This document shows positions 23,229-34,050 of a DNA stretch of 64,000 nucleotides, one piece after another. Positions within the stretch are counted from its first letter, which is position 1, and the number at the start of each line of letters is the position of its first letter. The position numbers were made by a program, and so were the translations under genes. Under the pieces are notes generated by a model that saw nothing but the letters and a program-made list of their open reading frames with translations, ran no database searches and was not told where the DNA came from. The DNA comes from Gambelia wislizenii (Eukaryota > Chordata > Lepidosauria > Squamata > Crotaphytidae), in the NCBI GenBank assembly GCA_030847615.1, contig JAUMIR010000004.1, positions 99,648,001 to 99,712,000 on the forward strand. The letters are read 5' to 3'.

Positions 23229-25730
23229 TTATAGCAGCTACGGGGAAGAGAGGCTGACCAGGACTGGAACTATGACCTTCAGGAATGATGCAATATAATA
23301 TTTCCCACCACGTCCTGATGAAAACCACCATCTCAAACTGCTATTTGGCATGAATAACTACTTTCTGCCTGAGGATATTTCCTCCTATCCCACTCTAGGA
23401 CTGCATTTATCTCTTCATACTACGAAGCCCGGCTGCTATTTGAAAAAAGAAAAGTGTTCAATCAACCACACATGTAATGTAACATTCATGTTGGCCCTGC
23501 CTCTGTGATATTACCAGGGCTGGCCCAAACTCAAGATGGGGATGCATCTAACCATCTTCCTCGATATTGCAAGAAGAATGCCCATCTGACTACCTTTATT
23601 AGAAACTGTTGTGCACAATCTGAAAAACTGTAGACCAACATCTTTAAGAATTTGCTAGGGAGCCTGGAATATACCTTCCAGATGAGGAGACATATGCCCT
23701 TAAAAATATGCCTGCCTAAGGAAACACAGGGAATGATTGTGTGGTCAAATCACCTATTTCACTTCCTGGAGATTAAGGACCAAAAGGAAAGTAAGCTGAT
23801 GGCTGAAGCTGACTTTGATGGCCATTGCACCAGCTATCTACTATTGTGTTACAGGTTTTTGTCTCACCATTTTAACTACTTTTCAGGTAAATGAGAACAA
23901 ATTACATGCCTTACATTACATCGGAGGCGGGGAGAATACCCTGCTCACTGCTTACATACTGTTGCATAGGTTTATTTTAAAAAGTCACCCGGATGGACAT
24001 GAAGTGTGTTTGAGTTTCACCTCCTAGTAAAGTTATAAAAAATTCATGATGATTGCTTAATGGGGAAGGCCTGCTTCATTCATTCTACAAACAATGGAGG
24101 AAAATTGCTTTGGGGGGAAGAGGGGGAATGACCTGCTTTTCAACTGATGAATGCTCTCTGTATAAGACCTCTGTCTTTTTTTCCAGTGAAATTCTGATGT
24201 GATTCATGGGTTTTGGACAGTTAACTGACAACAGCATCCCAATGAGCGCTTTGGGGAAAATACCTTGCATGTGCTTTGAATGACAATGATTCGACTGAGA
24301 GCAAAACAACACAAAAGTTATATGGAGGTCAAACCTGAAGATAAGACATCATGGGGTTTTGCAGTTTGTGACTATTACACACACATACACACAAACACAC
24401 ACATATCTGTTTGTCTCTGGGTTAAGCCTATCCAGCACTCTAGATTTCCATCCACTTAGGAGAGACATTTAGCTGAAACATGTCTCCAGCATCCTTATGG
24501 CTGTGTTGATAGTTAAATCTGCTACAATATTCATTTTCTACTGCAATCTATTTAGGAAAAAGTCCCTAATTTTTATTTTGATTGCACTGACCAACAATTT
24601 ACACATTCTACATTTTATCAGTCATTTAGAGAGAACTAAGAACTAAGACACATTAAGGAACAGGATATTCTTTTGTTCAAATAGTCTTCATATATGGAGC
24701 AGCATCTAACATGAGATTGGATGAGAACCTGGTATCCTGACTGATCTAGCAAATGGCAAAAAATAGACAAGGCACATTGTCATCTTCAGTTCACGGAGAA
24801 AGCAAATTCTTTTGTCTATTAAGCAATACAGATCTCTATGTTTTAAAACTGTTTTCCATGCTAGCTGCAATACTGAGCTGGAAGCATAATAGCCAGACCC
24901 CATGTAATGGCGTGCATCTGAGGGAACAGTTTTTAACAGTTTAACATGTGCAAAGCTGCCTTTTGTTGAGTTGGTTCTTCATGGCTGAGTCACTGAATGA
25001 AATTGTGAATTTGAGAGAAAGGGTGCTGATAATGCTTCATGCAGTAACTCTTCCAGATTCATTGAAAATCTCCAGCACAGTTAAATTTCCCTCCAATAGC
25101 AGCTTTAACAAAAAAGAAGGAAGGCCACAAGTTTCTGCTTACTGAATCATGCTCAAAGTAAGAGTTGCCATCCAGACAGAAATGTCCTGTTACTCTACTT
25201 TTCATGGCTGACAAGGCCTGAGATTTCTCCCTGACCTCTTGGAGATTTATGAATTTGTATCCTTTATATTTACAACAATCCTGTGAAAGATAGCGGCTAG
25301 CCCAAAATTACACAGTAGGCTTTAGCAGCAGGTTTGAATCTATATATTTTTTTTAACCTAAGGGTCAAACTACCTGCAGTATTAAAACTATAGTGTGCAG
25401 GTACATATGGAGTCCCCTCATTGTAATTACCCACATGTGGGAGAGAGATTGTAAAAATCTTGACTGAAGCTGCACATACCTATTATAGGGTTTTTAAAAA
25501 GATCTTTAAGCTGCATGCTGCATGCTTAAGGTAGAACATAATATGAGCTTAAATTCAACACTGTACTGCTGGGATGGAAAACCTTGGCCTTGAATTCCCA
25601 TAAACCTAAGCTAGGACAGCCAATGACAGCAAGGTCAAGAGAACATAAAGAGTTGGTCTGAACTATGGAGCTCCCTCTCAGGGGATGTTAGGCTAGTCCC
25701 TTCTCTTCCACATTTCCAGCAGGCAATTTA
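20747..25730. other. Long stretch without a recognised gene
   Basis: About 5 kb with no exon recognised. The 20747-21560 part is denser in GC, and the segment at 19860-20140 with ATAAATAGTCGC could belong to the same unidentified retroelement, interrupted by the MITE. From 21560 to 25560 the sequence is AT-rich and appears single-copy within this window. Confidence 0.4.
23196..23228. repeat. (ATT)n microsatellite
   Basis: About eleven ATT units in an otherwise AT-rich stretch. Confidence 0.9.
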
Positions 25731-26340
25731 GGGCCTGTCTAAACAGTGAAATTAAAATGAATGGGATGAGAATGGAAGGCGATCTGTTCATACAGACATT
25801 TGGAGAAATACGTGTCATTAGGAAGGGGGTGGCCAAATCCACCACAAAGTCCATGTGTGTAGCATCCGGGGTTTCATCTAGATTTTCTAAAAAGCTCTGT
25901 ACAACATGCAAATGTGCAATCGTTTGGACAGTCGCATTTGCACAGATACAAACAGGCTGCACAATCTCATTGGCTGGACAAGCATGGGGCCGGGGGGGGG
26001 GGAAGGCTAGCAAACAGGGAAAGTGGCTGCTGTCGCCATGTTGGATTTTCGGCTAAGCGAGGGTCCAGTAAATTGGTCAAACCATAATCTTATATTCTCT
26101 TTTTTCTTTTTCTTTTTTTTAAAATATGAAATATCACATGTGCGCACCATGGGAAATGTTTTTTAAAAACTGGTGGCGGCAGATTTAAAATCACAAGTAA
26201 ATCAGATGCAGCCGCCATCTTGGCTAGGAGGTCATGTGGAGTTTAGGGGGGCTCTTTTGACTGTGAATACAGGCCACATCATTGCAAATGCCTGCTTTTT
26301 CAAACGTGTTCATATTTTTCCTACTCCTATAGATGGGATC
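25731..26340 (+). mobile_element. MITE related to 20144-20743
   Basis: It shares order and sequence blocks with the younger copy: ACAAACAGGCTGCACAATCTC, TCATTGGCTGGACAAGC, GCCATGTTGGATTT, GTCCAGTAA and GGAGTTTAGGGGG. Its ends are worn and the duplication is unclear. Confidence 0.7.
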
Positions 26341-26425
26341 TAAGACTGAATAATTTTGTATAGTCTTTGGTCCTCGAAGCCAGAGGTGGTTGTTCTGTCT
26401 GTTTTAACTATTTGTGGTTTTAAAA

Positions 26426-26654
26426 CAGTTGTCCCTCCGTATCCACGGATTTAGTATCCACAGATTTAAGTATTCACGGCTTGAAAATATTCTTAAAAAA
26501 ATAATAATCCAAAAAGCAAACCTTGATTTTGCCACCTTATATAAGGGACACCATTTTGCTATGCCACTGCATATAACGGGACTTGAGTATTCATGGATTT
26601 GGTATCCACAGGGGGTCCTGGAACCAAACCCCAACGAATATGAAGGGACAACTG
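26426..26654 (+). mobile_element. Tigger/pogo-like MITE
   Basis: CAGTTGTCCCTCC..GAAGGGACAACTG termini, TA on the right flank (the left reads AA), and an interior with GTATCCACGGATTTAG and GGGGGTCCTGGAACCAAACC. It is almost identical to 58066-58296. Non-autonomous. Confidence 0.8.
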
Positions 26655-26754
26655 TATTTTAAAGAAGTTGTTTCAGAATGTTTTAAATGCTTTTATTTGC
26701 CTATTTAATCTTTTAAATGCTTTGATCTGTTGTACATAACTTCAGGTGTCCTGA

Positions 26755-27205
26755 GGCTTGTTTGGATGGGCAATTTACCCCAGCTTCCCCCCAAGCATGG
26801 AGCCCTGCAGTCCAAACAATGCAGGGATTTTGCCCCGATTCACACACAGACAATCTTGATGACGTCCGAGGCAAAGCCAGGAAGAAGCTGGGGTAAACAC
26901 ATTTAAAATGTTTTTTGAAAAACCTGCATCATGTGGGAAAATTCAGATGGGTCCAATGTGGGACCGCAGGATCCATACCTGCATGCTGGGCTGCATTACT
27001 GGATGGTGCCACCACAACCACTGCTGGTGTCACTTTGAAGCTGGGAAAGAGCCCCTTGCATGTGACCAGCCTTGATCACAGGCTGAGGGCCTCCTTCCTG
27101 GCTTCAAAGAGGGCAGCATGTGACAGCAGGCGTGGTGGTAGTGGTGGCAATACCGGCTGGCATGTACATGCGGACTTCTGGCATATTCTGCCTGGTGTAG
27201 ACAAG
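26755..27205. repeat. Probable MITE
   Basis: The left end GGCTTGTTTGGATGGGC and right end GTGTAGACAAGCCCC form a loose inverted pair. Internal TTTACCCCAGCTTC and GAAGCTGGGGTAAA are inverted copies. Boundaries are uncertain. Confidence 0.4.
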
Positions 27206-27719
27206 CCCCTGGAGGGCTGAGAGTCAAGAGAAAAATGCTTTAAATAAAATTAAATAAATAAAATAGAAGGTTTTCTCAAGTAATTGTACTGAAAATACTT
27301 ATGATGATATCTATTAATGAACCCAATTGAGTTTTGAAATAAACATTCTGACAGAAAAATATGTGAGTTGTTTGATCCATAGTCTTACTGAACTGAAATA
27401 TTTGCACTTAAGCTAACATATTGTGCCATCCTCTTAATCGTATTTACTTAGCAGCAAGCCCCATTGCACTGAGCAGAACAAATTCCCTAGTAAATATGCT
27501 CATGGATTGCAGCCTGTCTTTTTTAAAGTCCCATGACGGATTGGTGGTAGACCCAACTCAAAATTATCAAGCCTCTTTCATCAATAGGTAACAAGAGACC
27601 TATTTTGTGTATCCAGTTTAGCTACAGTATGCTAAATACTGTACTACAGCATTTATCTTGCAGCTCCATCTGCTGGCAGAAACTAGCATGGCTTGTACAA
27701 AACAAAAAACTGACTTTCA

Positions 27720-28284
27720 GGACACAATCAGATGCACCAAATACAGTATCATAACAGCACCACATTAACGCAAAAGGGCGTTCATACAAGACAACGTCGC
27801 CCTTTCATGTTTATGTACTGGCCAAAACCCATACTTTTTTATTGACAGCTCAAGCTTTAATGCCAACATTGCCAGCGTTTGAAACCTTGCACCATTGTAC
27901 TCACATTAATGCAGTGTCAATGGCCAGTCCAGCCAGAACACTTCTGGGTGAGATCGCGACATCCAGGTAGGCGACACTCTTTTTTATTAACTTCCCCAGG
28001 TTACTTGTACTTTTTAAGGTGTGTTTCTGTGCTTGTATAAACTTTTTCCGTTTTTATTATTTTTTTATTTTTTTTAATTTGCTGCGCTCGTGTCTTCTCA
28101 CAAGAATGGGCAAGATTGCTAAGCAGGAAGTGAACAGAGCTTCATTAGTGCTCCATTCATGCTTGGGCTGCTTTTAAACACTGCTGGAGGTAAGGCTGAT
28201 ATTTTGGGTTATTGTGCCAGGACAGGAATGGGTTTGCTAATAGTGGGACAGGAACGTTAGTGTGTTTTGTGTCTAATAAAGTCC
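27720..28284 (+). mobile_element. MITE of the GGACTTTATCAGACG family (copy C)
   Basis: The termini GGACACAATCAGATGCA and GTCTAATAAAGTCC are diverged forms of the family ends. The flanking TCA is identical on both sides. The interior is colinear with copy A at 14112-14710. Confidence 0.8.
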
Positions 28285-28301
28285 TCAGCTGTTGTTAACT
28301 G

Positions 28302-28690
28302 CCCTCAAGTCAATTTCAATTCATGGAGAACCTGTGAATGAGACACCTCCAAGGCCCCCTGTCCTCAGCCACTCTGCTCAGGTCCTGCAGGCTCAGGGCT
28401 GTGGCCTCCTTGATTGAGTCTATCCATCTGGTATGTGGTCTTCCTCTCTTTCTACTTTCCTAGCATTATTGTCTTTTCTAGTGAGTCATGCCTTCTCATG
28501 ATGTGGCCAAAGGACAATAGCCTCAATTTAGCCATCTTGGCTTCTAGGGAGAGCTAAGGCTTGATTTGTTCTAGGATCCATTTATTGGGTTTTTGGCAGT
28601 CCATGATATCTGTAGCACTTTTCTCCAGCACCACATCTCAAAAGAGTTGATTTTCTTCTTATCAGCTTTCTTCACTGTCCAACATGCAAG
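28302..28690 (-). mobile_element. Bov-B (RTE) LINE fragment
   Basis: The + strand shows the antisense of a typical Bov-B 3' coding region: TAGTGAGTCATGCCTTCTCA and ATGATGTGGCCAAA, with flanking blocks in the expected order. Bov-B is abundant in squamates. Degenerate. Confidence 0.65.
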
Positions 28691-28714
28691 GCTCGTTAGT
28701 TAATTTCTATACCT

Positions 28715-28900
28715 AGAAACTAACCATTCAATTACACAAATTTACATATTCTCCCCAACAGGGGTTCACAGCATATAAACTCCACACACACACCTACTCA
28801 ACCATTCTCTGAAGATGCCAGCCACAGATGCAGGCGAAATGTCAGAAAGAAACTCTTTCAGAACATGGCCTCACAGCCCGGAAAAAAACCAAGGAAAAAC
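28715..28900 (+). mobile_element. Penelope-like element 3' tail with hammerhead-like motif (copy 3)
   Basis: This is the same tail as at 7585-7780, in the opposite orientation. The hammerhead core reads CTGAAGA (28809-28815), GAAA (28836-28839), then TGTC instead of CGTC. Stem I can still form (TTCT with AGAA). The C-to-T change breaks the ACGU palindrome, so activity is doubtful. Confidence 0.7.
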
Positions 28901-29005
28901 TCTATCTCACTAAACTACAAAATCCATTATTCTGTGGGATGGAGTCATGGCAGTTAAAGTGGTATCTATTTGCTATAATTGTGCAGAGTAGCTATACCAT
29001 AGGAC

Positions 29006-29197
29006 TCCAGGAGACGGGAATTTGATTTCCCACTCTGCCCTGGAAACCCACTGGGTGACCTTGGGCAAGTCACACTCTTTCAGTCCCAGAGGAAGGCAAC
29101 AGCAAACCTCCCTCTGAACAAATCTTGCTGAGCAAACCTAGTGACAGCTTTGCCTTAGGATGACTATAAGTCAGAAACAACTTGAAGGCACATCACC
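29006..29197 (+). repeat. Squamate tRNA-derived SINE, head-truncated
   Basis: GAATTTGATTTCCCACTCTG, CCCACTGGGTGACCTTGGGC and the tail AACTTGAAGGCACATCA match the full copy at 15787-16018. Confidence 0.75.
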
Positions 29198-29426
29198 GAA
29201 TTCCCCTTTCAATCAAAATGCTCAAGCCAGCTTACAAAAGCAACTATAACTAATAGTATATTTAGTTGAGGAGTAATAGAAGAAGAATGGATGGGAAAAG
29301 CTATGCTATGCTGATGTAGTTGCTGCTTGCCTCTTTGGGCTTGCAGATGCATTACATGCCTATGCCATAAGTATGCCTATAGGGGGCAAACAGTTTACAC
29401 TGTAATTTCAGCATAGGCACTGTTTA

Positions 29427-29744
29427 AAATGGAGGTCCCTCCACATTTGCAGGTTAAGCATTTGCAGATTTGATTATTCGCGGATGACTATATTTGCTGC
29501 TGCCTTCCCCTGCTGCCCTATATGTGACAGAAAAAAATATGTTTTTTCTCAGCCTTTCTAGCTCCTCCAGCACAATTCTATGGTCTACATCTGCTGGAAG
29601 GCGACCACACAATCATGCTGGAGGACCTTGAAATGCCTAGAGAAATGGCCTTTCGGGTTAAAAAGATAGCATCCTATATTTGTGGTTTTTCCACTTTTGC
29701 AGGGATCCTGTGCCCCTAACCCTCATAAAGTTGAGGGCCAACTT
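29427..29744 (+). mobile_element. Worn Tigger-like MITE
   Basis: GGAGGTCCCTCCACATTTGC at left and GTTGAGGGCCAACTT before TA at right resemble the family termini. The interior has ATTCGCGGATGAC. Confidence 0.5.
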
Positions 29745-29929
29745 TATTTTGAATGTTCAGAGAAGGCAGCTCACAAGAGGGTGATGGAGTGTCTCTGGCC
29801 CCCAAGCATTTGCCCACACTGGCACAGAGCCTCTGCACTTCCAAGATGTAATCAAATATGCTCTTTATACATAATTAGGAAGACTGGTTTTGGTGAATTT
29901 ACAATTGCACAGAAGCACTTATAGCACTC

Positions 29930-30135
29930 TTGCACTTAGCACTTTCCACTTCTATAACACTTATCAGTGCCACAGCACTCGGTAAGCAGTTTACAACGTG
30001 TTAGCTAATTGTTCCTTTTTACCAACCTACGGAAGGATGGAAGGCTGGGTGAAGCTTGGAGCCCCCATAGGATTTAAATTGCAATGTTGTGGCTGCAGTA
30101 CTGGCATTTAACCACTGCACCACCAGTGCTCCCTA
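29930..30135 (-). repeat. Sauria-type tRNA-derived SINE
   Basis: The - strand begins GGGAGCACTGGTGGTGCAGT followed by GGTTAAATGCCAGTACTGCA, the tRNA-like head of this squamate SINE type. The body reaches CGGAAGGATGGAAGG in complement. The sister copy is at 57858-58027. Confidence 0.7.
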
Positions 30136-30560
30136 TGCAAGTGCAGATTTTATATGAACGTATTTTTAGTATCCAAGCTATGCCAGTTAAACACCCATAG
30201 ATGGGATGGGCAGGAACAATTCATTGTACATATGTATGACACACAGAATCATAAAATCATTGGATCCAATTCCTCTGCTGATGCTAGAAATCCACTACTG
30301 AAGCACACCTGACAAGCTGTGCTATGGCCTTTCCTTAAAGAGCTCCTAGGAAAGAGCATCCATTAACTCTGAAGGTAGGTAGATATGTGCTCTAGCACTG
30401 AAAAGAGGAAGTGTATGGCCTTCTGAGTATTGTATTAAATGTTTAAATTAGAAAACAGAAGCTTCACCATGTGTTAGGAAATTGATACATGAAAGAGCAG
30501 CTTTATCAGTATTTTCCACCAGTTTTTGAGTGCTCAGTTGATGCTTCCATCTAAGTAATA

Positions 30561-30784
30561 TGCTGTTGCTGTTGTGTGCCTTCAAGTTGACTCAGAATTA
30601 TGCTGGCCCTATCATATGGTTTCCTTAGCAAGATCTATTAAAAAGAGGTTTGCCATTACCTTCCTCTAAGGCTGAGAGAATGTGCTTGCAGGGTCATCCA
30701 GTGGGTTTCCATGGCTGAGTACGGATTTGAATCCTATTTTCTCAGAGTCCTAGACCAACACTCCAACTCCTCTACAGTGTTGAC
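30561..30784 (-). repeat. Squamate tRNA-derived SINE
   Basis: Antisense form of the 15787 family: GTGTGCCTTCAAGTTGAC at left, and CCAGTGGGTTTCCATGGCTG plus the complement of the box B region at right. Confidence 0.75.
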
Positions 30785-30920
30785 TCTCGAAAGTAGCATG
30801 CTAAGAAACTAAAACTTCAAGCAACAGTAGCAACAACATGAAATTAGGACCATAGTGGGTTGACATAATTACAGCAGTCTAGGCAACAATAGTATCTGAA
30901 AGAAAAAGGTTGCAGGCACA

Positions 30921-31715
30921 AGGGCTGTCTATTAAATAACGAGACTCTGTTTCTACCTTTCAGACAAATCAGGGAATGCTAGAGTTGTGACCTTGAACAT
31001 GTCTGCACATGCACGACAAACTTCAACACACTCAGTTCAGTTAATTGTCAGTCGTTGTTTAAAGCAGCTGTGTTATCTGTTTAAAAATCGAGCAAAGTGA
31101 CTTTCTGCAGCAACTTGAGGCACACCCAAACCTTTTTCAAAAAATCATCACTTGTGATGAAACCTGAATCTTCCAGTATGATCCTGAGACAAAATGACAG
31201 TCAATGCACCATCATAACCAAGAATGAAAAAAGCATGTCAAAGCAAGTCCACATTCAAAGCCATGCTCATTGTTGTTGTTTTACATCAAGGGCATAATTT
31301 TGGTAGAATGGGTTCCAGAAAACAGAACAGTGAACAAGGATTATTATAAGGAAGTTTTGACAAAGCTGAGAGAACGAGTCAGGAAAAAAAGGTTTCATTC
31401 TTCATCAAGAGAATGCGCCTGCTTACACAGCACTTTCTGTGAAGCAGTTTTTGGGCCGATAAATGCATTACTACACTTGAACATCCTCCATATTTGCCAG
31501 ATTTGGCACCATGTGACTTTTTTCTTTTCCTTAAAGTGAAACCAGTGCTTAAAGGAACAGGTTTTGAGTGAATTGATGCAGCAAAGAAGAAAATGGCAGA
31601 TGTGTTGAAACAGCTGACAGAAACTGATCTGCTCCACTCCTTTGACCAGTGGAAACACGATTGCAGCAGTGTGACAGTTTGAACAGGGAGTATATTGAAG
31701 GAGACAAGCATTAGA
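30921..31715 (+). pseudogene. Mariner transposase remnant
   Basis: Fragments of a mariner transposase run in order on the + strand. The first catalytic-aspartate block CDET is followed by a stop where tryptophan is expected (31150-31175). Next comes VNKDYYKEVLTKLRERVRKK (31330-31390), then a frameshifted histidine/asparagine-rich block, then DLAPCDFFLF (about 31500-31530), and a C-terminal stretch to 31680. Stops and shifts make it inactive. The left boundary GGGCTGTCTATTAAATAACG resembles a mariner terminal repeat. It abuts the Tigger-like element at 31725. Confidence 0.85.
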
Positions 31716-31724
31716 ATTGTAATA

Positions 31725-33333
31725 CAGTTGTTCCTCTACATTCGCGGGGGTTAGGGGTGCAAGACACCCGTGAATGTGGAAAAAACGTGAATAAAAATAC
31801 GCCTCCCCCCGCCTGCCCGCCCTTCCAAAGTGGCTATGGGGTTTTTGAAGCCTCCTAGCCGCTTCTCAGCCCCCCCTCACACTCCCAAAGCTGCGACGGG
31901 GCTCAAAAAGTCCCATCGCTGCTTGGCAAGGGACGAGGTGGTGGTAGGTGAGCAGGAGGGAGGCTGCGCACACCATTTCAACTGCCTTTTGCCCCTTTCA
32001 TGTGAGGGGCGAAAGCTGAGTAAAGTGGTGCGCTCAGCCAGCAAACCGGCAGTGGTTTGGTGAGTGAGTGCCTCACTTCAACAGGCTTTCGCCCCTCACA
32101 AGGAAGGGGCGAAACCCGATTGAAGTGAGGCGCTCACTCACCAAACCCCCTTCAGTTTGCTGGCTGAGTGACCCACTTTACTCGACTTTTGTCCCTTCCA
32201 TGAGAGGGGTGAAAGCCGAGTAAAGTGGGGCACTCAGGCAGCAAACCGGGAGCAGTTTGGTGGAGTGTCGTGCTTCAACTGACCTTCGCCCCTCACAAGG
32301 AAGGGGCGAAAGCCGGTTGAAGCGAGGCACTCACTCACCAAACCCCCTTTGGTTTCCTGGCTAAGTGGCCCACTTCACTTGGCTTTCACCCCTTCCGTGA
32401 GAGGGGCGAAGGCTGAGTAAAGTGGGTCACTCAGGCAGCAAATCCACAGCGGTTTGGTGAGTGAGTGCCTCGCTTCAATCAGCTTTCTTCCCTCACACGG
32501 AAGGGGCGAAAGCCGGTTGAAGCGAGGCACTCACTCACCACCACCCCTTCGGGTTGCTGGCTGTACATCCCACTTTCTTGGCTTTTGCCCCTTTCTTGTG
32601 AAGGGCGAAAGCTGAGTAAAGTGTGGCGCTCAACCAGCAAACCGGCAGCACTTTGGTGAGTGAGCGCCTCGCTTCAACCAGCTTTTGTCCCTCATATGGA
32701 AGGGGCGGAAGCCGGTTGAAGCAAGGCACTCACTCACCAAACCTCCTTCGGTTTGCTGGCTGAGCGCCCCACTTCACTCAGCTTTCGCCCCTTCCGTGAG
32801 AGGGGCGAAAGCCAAGTAAAGCAAACTGGCAGCGGTTTGGTGAGTGCCTCGCTTCAACAGGCTTTCGCCCCTCACAAGGAAGGGGCAAAACCCGATTGAA
32901 GTGAGGCGCTCACGCACCAAACCCCCTTCGGTTGCTGGCTGAGTGACCCACTTTACTCAACTTTCATCCCTTCCGTGAGAGGGGTGAAAGCCGAGTAAAG
33001 TGGGGCGCTCAGCCAGCAAACCGGCAGCACTTTGGTGAGTGAGCGCCTCACTTCAACTGGCTTTCGTTCCTCACATGGAAGGGGTGGAAGCCGGTTGAAG
33101 CAAGGCACTCACTCACCAAACCTCCTTTGGTTTGCTGGCTGAGCACCCCACTTCACTCGGCTTTTGCCCATTTCGTGACAGGGGTGAAAGCTGAGTAATG
33201 TGGGGCTCTCACTCAGCTTTCCTTGGGGTTGGCTCCACCCTGAAAACGCTTCCCTGTGGGTGGGGGAGAAGCCAAGTTTCCATGAATAGGCAGAACCGCG
33301 AGTGTCGGAACTGCGCATGTGGAGGGACAACTG
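31725..33333. mobile_element. 1.6-kb Tigger-like element carrying a palindrome array
   Basis: The termini CAGTTGTTCCTCTACATTCG and CATGTGGAGGGACAACTG are inverted copies, flanked by TA on both sides (31723-31724 and 33334-33335). This is the expected Tc1/mariner-pogo target. There is no transposase: almost the whole interior is the array listed at 31975-33200. It is non-autonomous and would have depended on a Tigger-type transposase. Confidence 0.8.
31975..33200. repeat. Tandem array of long palindromes, about 197-bp period
   Basis: About six units start near 32062, 32260, 32459, 32656, 32841 and 33035. Each unit holds two near-perfect inverted repeats of about 95 bp. One has arms with TTTCGCCCCT and AGGGGCGAAA around CACAAGGA. 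The other has ACTTTACTCGGCTTTCGCC and its complement around CCGTGAG. Arms extend outward through GTTTGGTGAGTGAG and CTCACTCACCAAAC. Some 12 hairpins could form. Confidence 0.85.
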
Positions 33334-33338
33334 TAGAA

Positions 33339-33475
33339 ATATGGTTCTCAAACCTCTGACCCTCCAGATATTTTGGACTTCAATTCTCATAATCCCTGAC
33401 CTCTGGCAATATTGTCTGGGGCTAATGGGAGTTAAAGTCCCTAACATTTGGAGGATAAAAGGATGAGAACCACTA
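33339..33475. mobile_element. Short hAT-like MITE with 8-bp target duplication
   Basis: The ends ATATGGTTCTCA and TGAGAACCACTA are inverted copies with two mismatches. The flanks CTGTAGAA (33331-33338) and CTGTAGCA (33476-33483) match at 7 of 8 bases. It inserted exactly at the end of the Tigger-like element. Confidence 0.7.
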
Positions 33476-33784
33476 CTGTAGCATTTTCATATCAGTAATT
33501 TGTTCTGTTAAAGGAAATGTCATACTGGTAGCTACACTGATGACAAGTTCCTGTTTATTTTGACTACTTTGAGTACAGTCTAGTGTAGAAAATCAATATA
33601 TAAATTCACTAAAGAATTTCATTGATGATGAGTGCGGAAATTCTAGGGAATTTGTCACATGACTAGCAGTGAACACATTGTGTGTAGGGTTTCCCCACAA
33701 ACTACTTGTCTTTTTGCTTTGCTTAGCTCACAGAGGGATATCTTTATGCATGTCCTGTGATGAATCTGGATTGTTTACAAACTA

Positions 33785-34048
33785 CAGTCAGACCCCATGT
33801 GCATGGAACCAATATTCATGGTTTCAGCTATCCATGGCTAGGGGGAAAAAAGGACATATACCATAGACTTGCACTGGAAAATGACTAGAGAGATGTCCTC
33901 TCTAGGAATCACTAGGTCCTCCAATGTAACTCTGTGGTATGTTTGTAACAGAAGTCCTTTATTTTAATAGGGTTCACTATTATCTGTGGTTTCCAGTATC
34001 CACAGTAAGTCCAGGACCTGAATCCCCGTGGCTACAAGGGTCTCACAG
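33785..34048. mobile_element. Tigger-like MITE
   Basis: TA-CAGTCAGACCCC..GGGTCTCACAG-TA termini. The interior has TTCAGCTATCCATGGC and GTATCCACAGTAAGTCC. Confidence 0.7.
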
Positions 34049-34050
34049 TA

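Noticed and set aside
31830..33447. Open frames across the palindrome array
   Set aside because: They repeat the same peptide on both strands because of the tandem inverted units.
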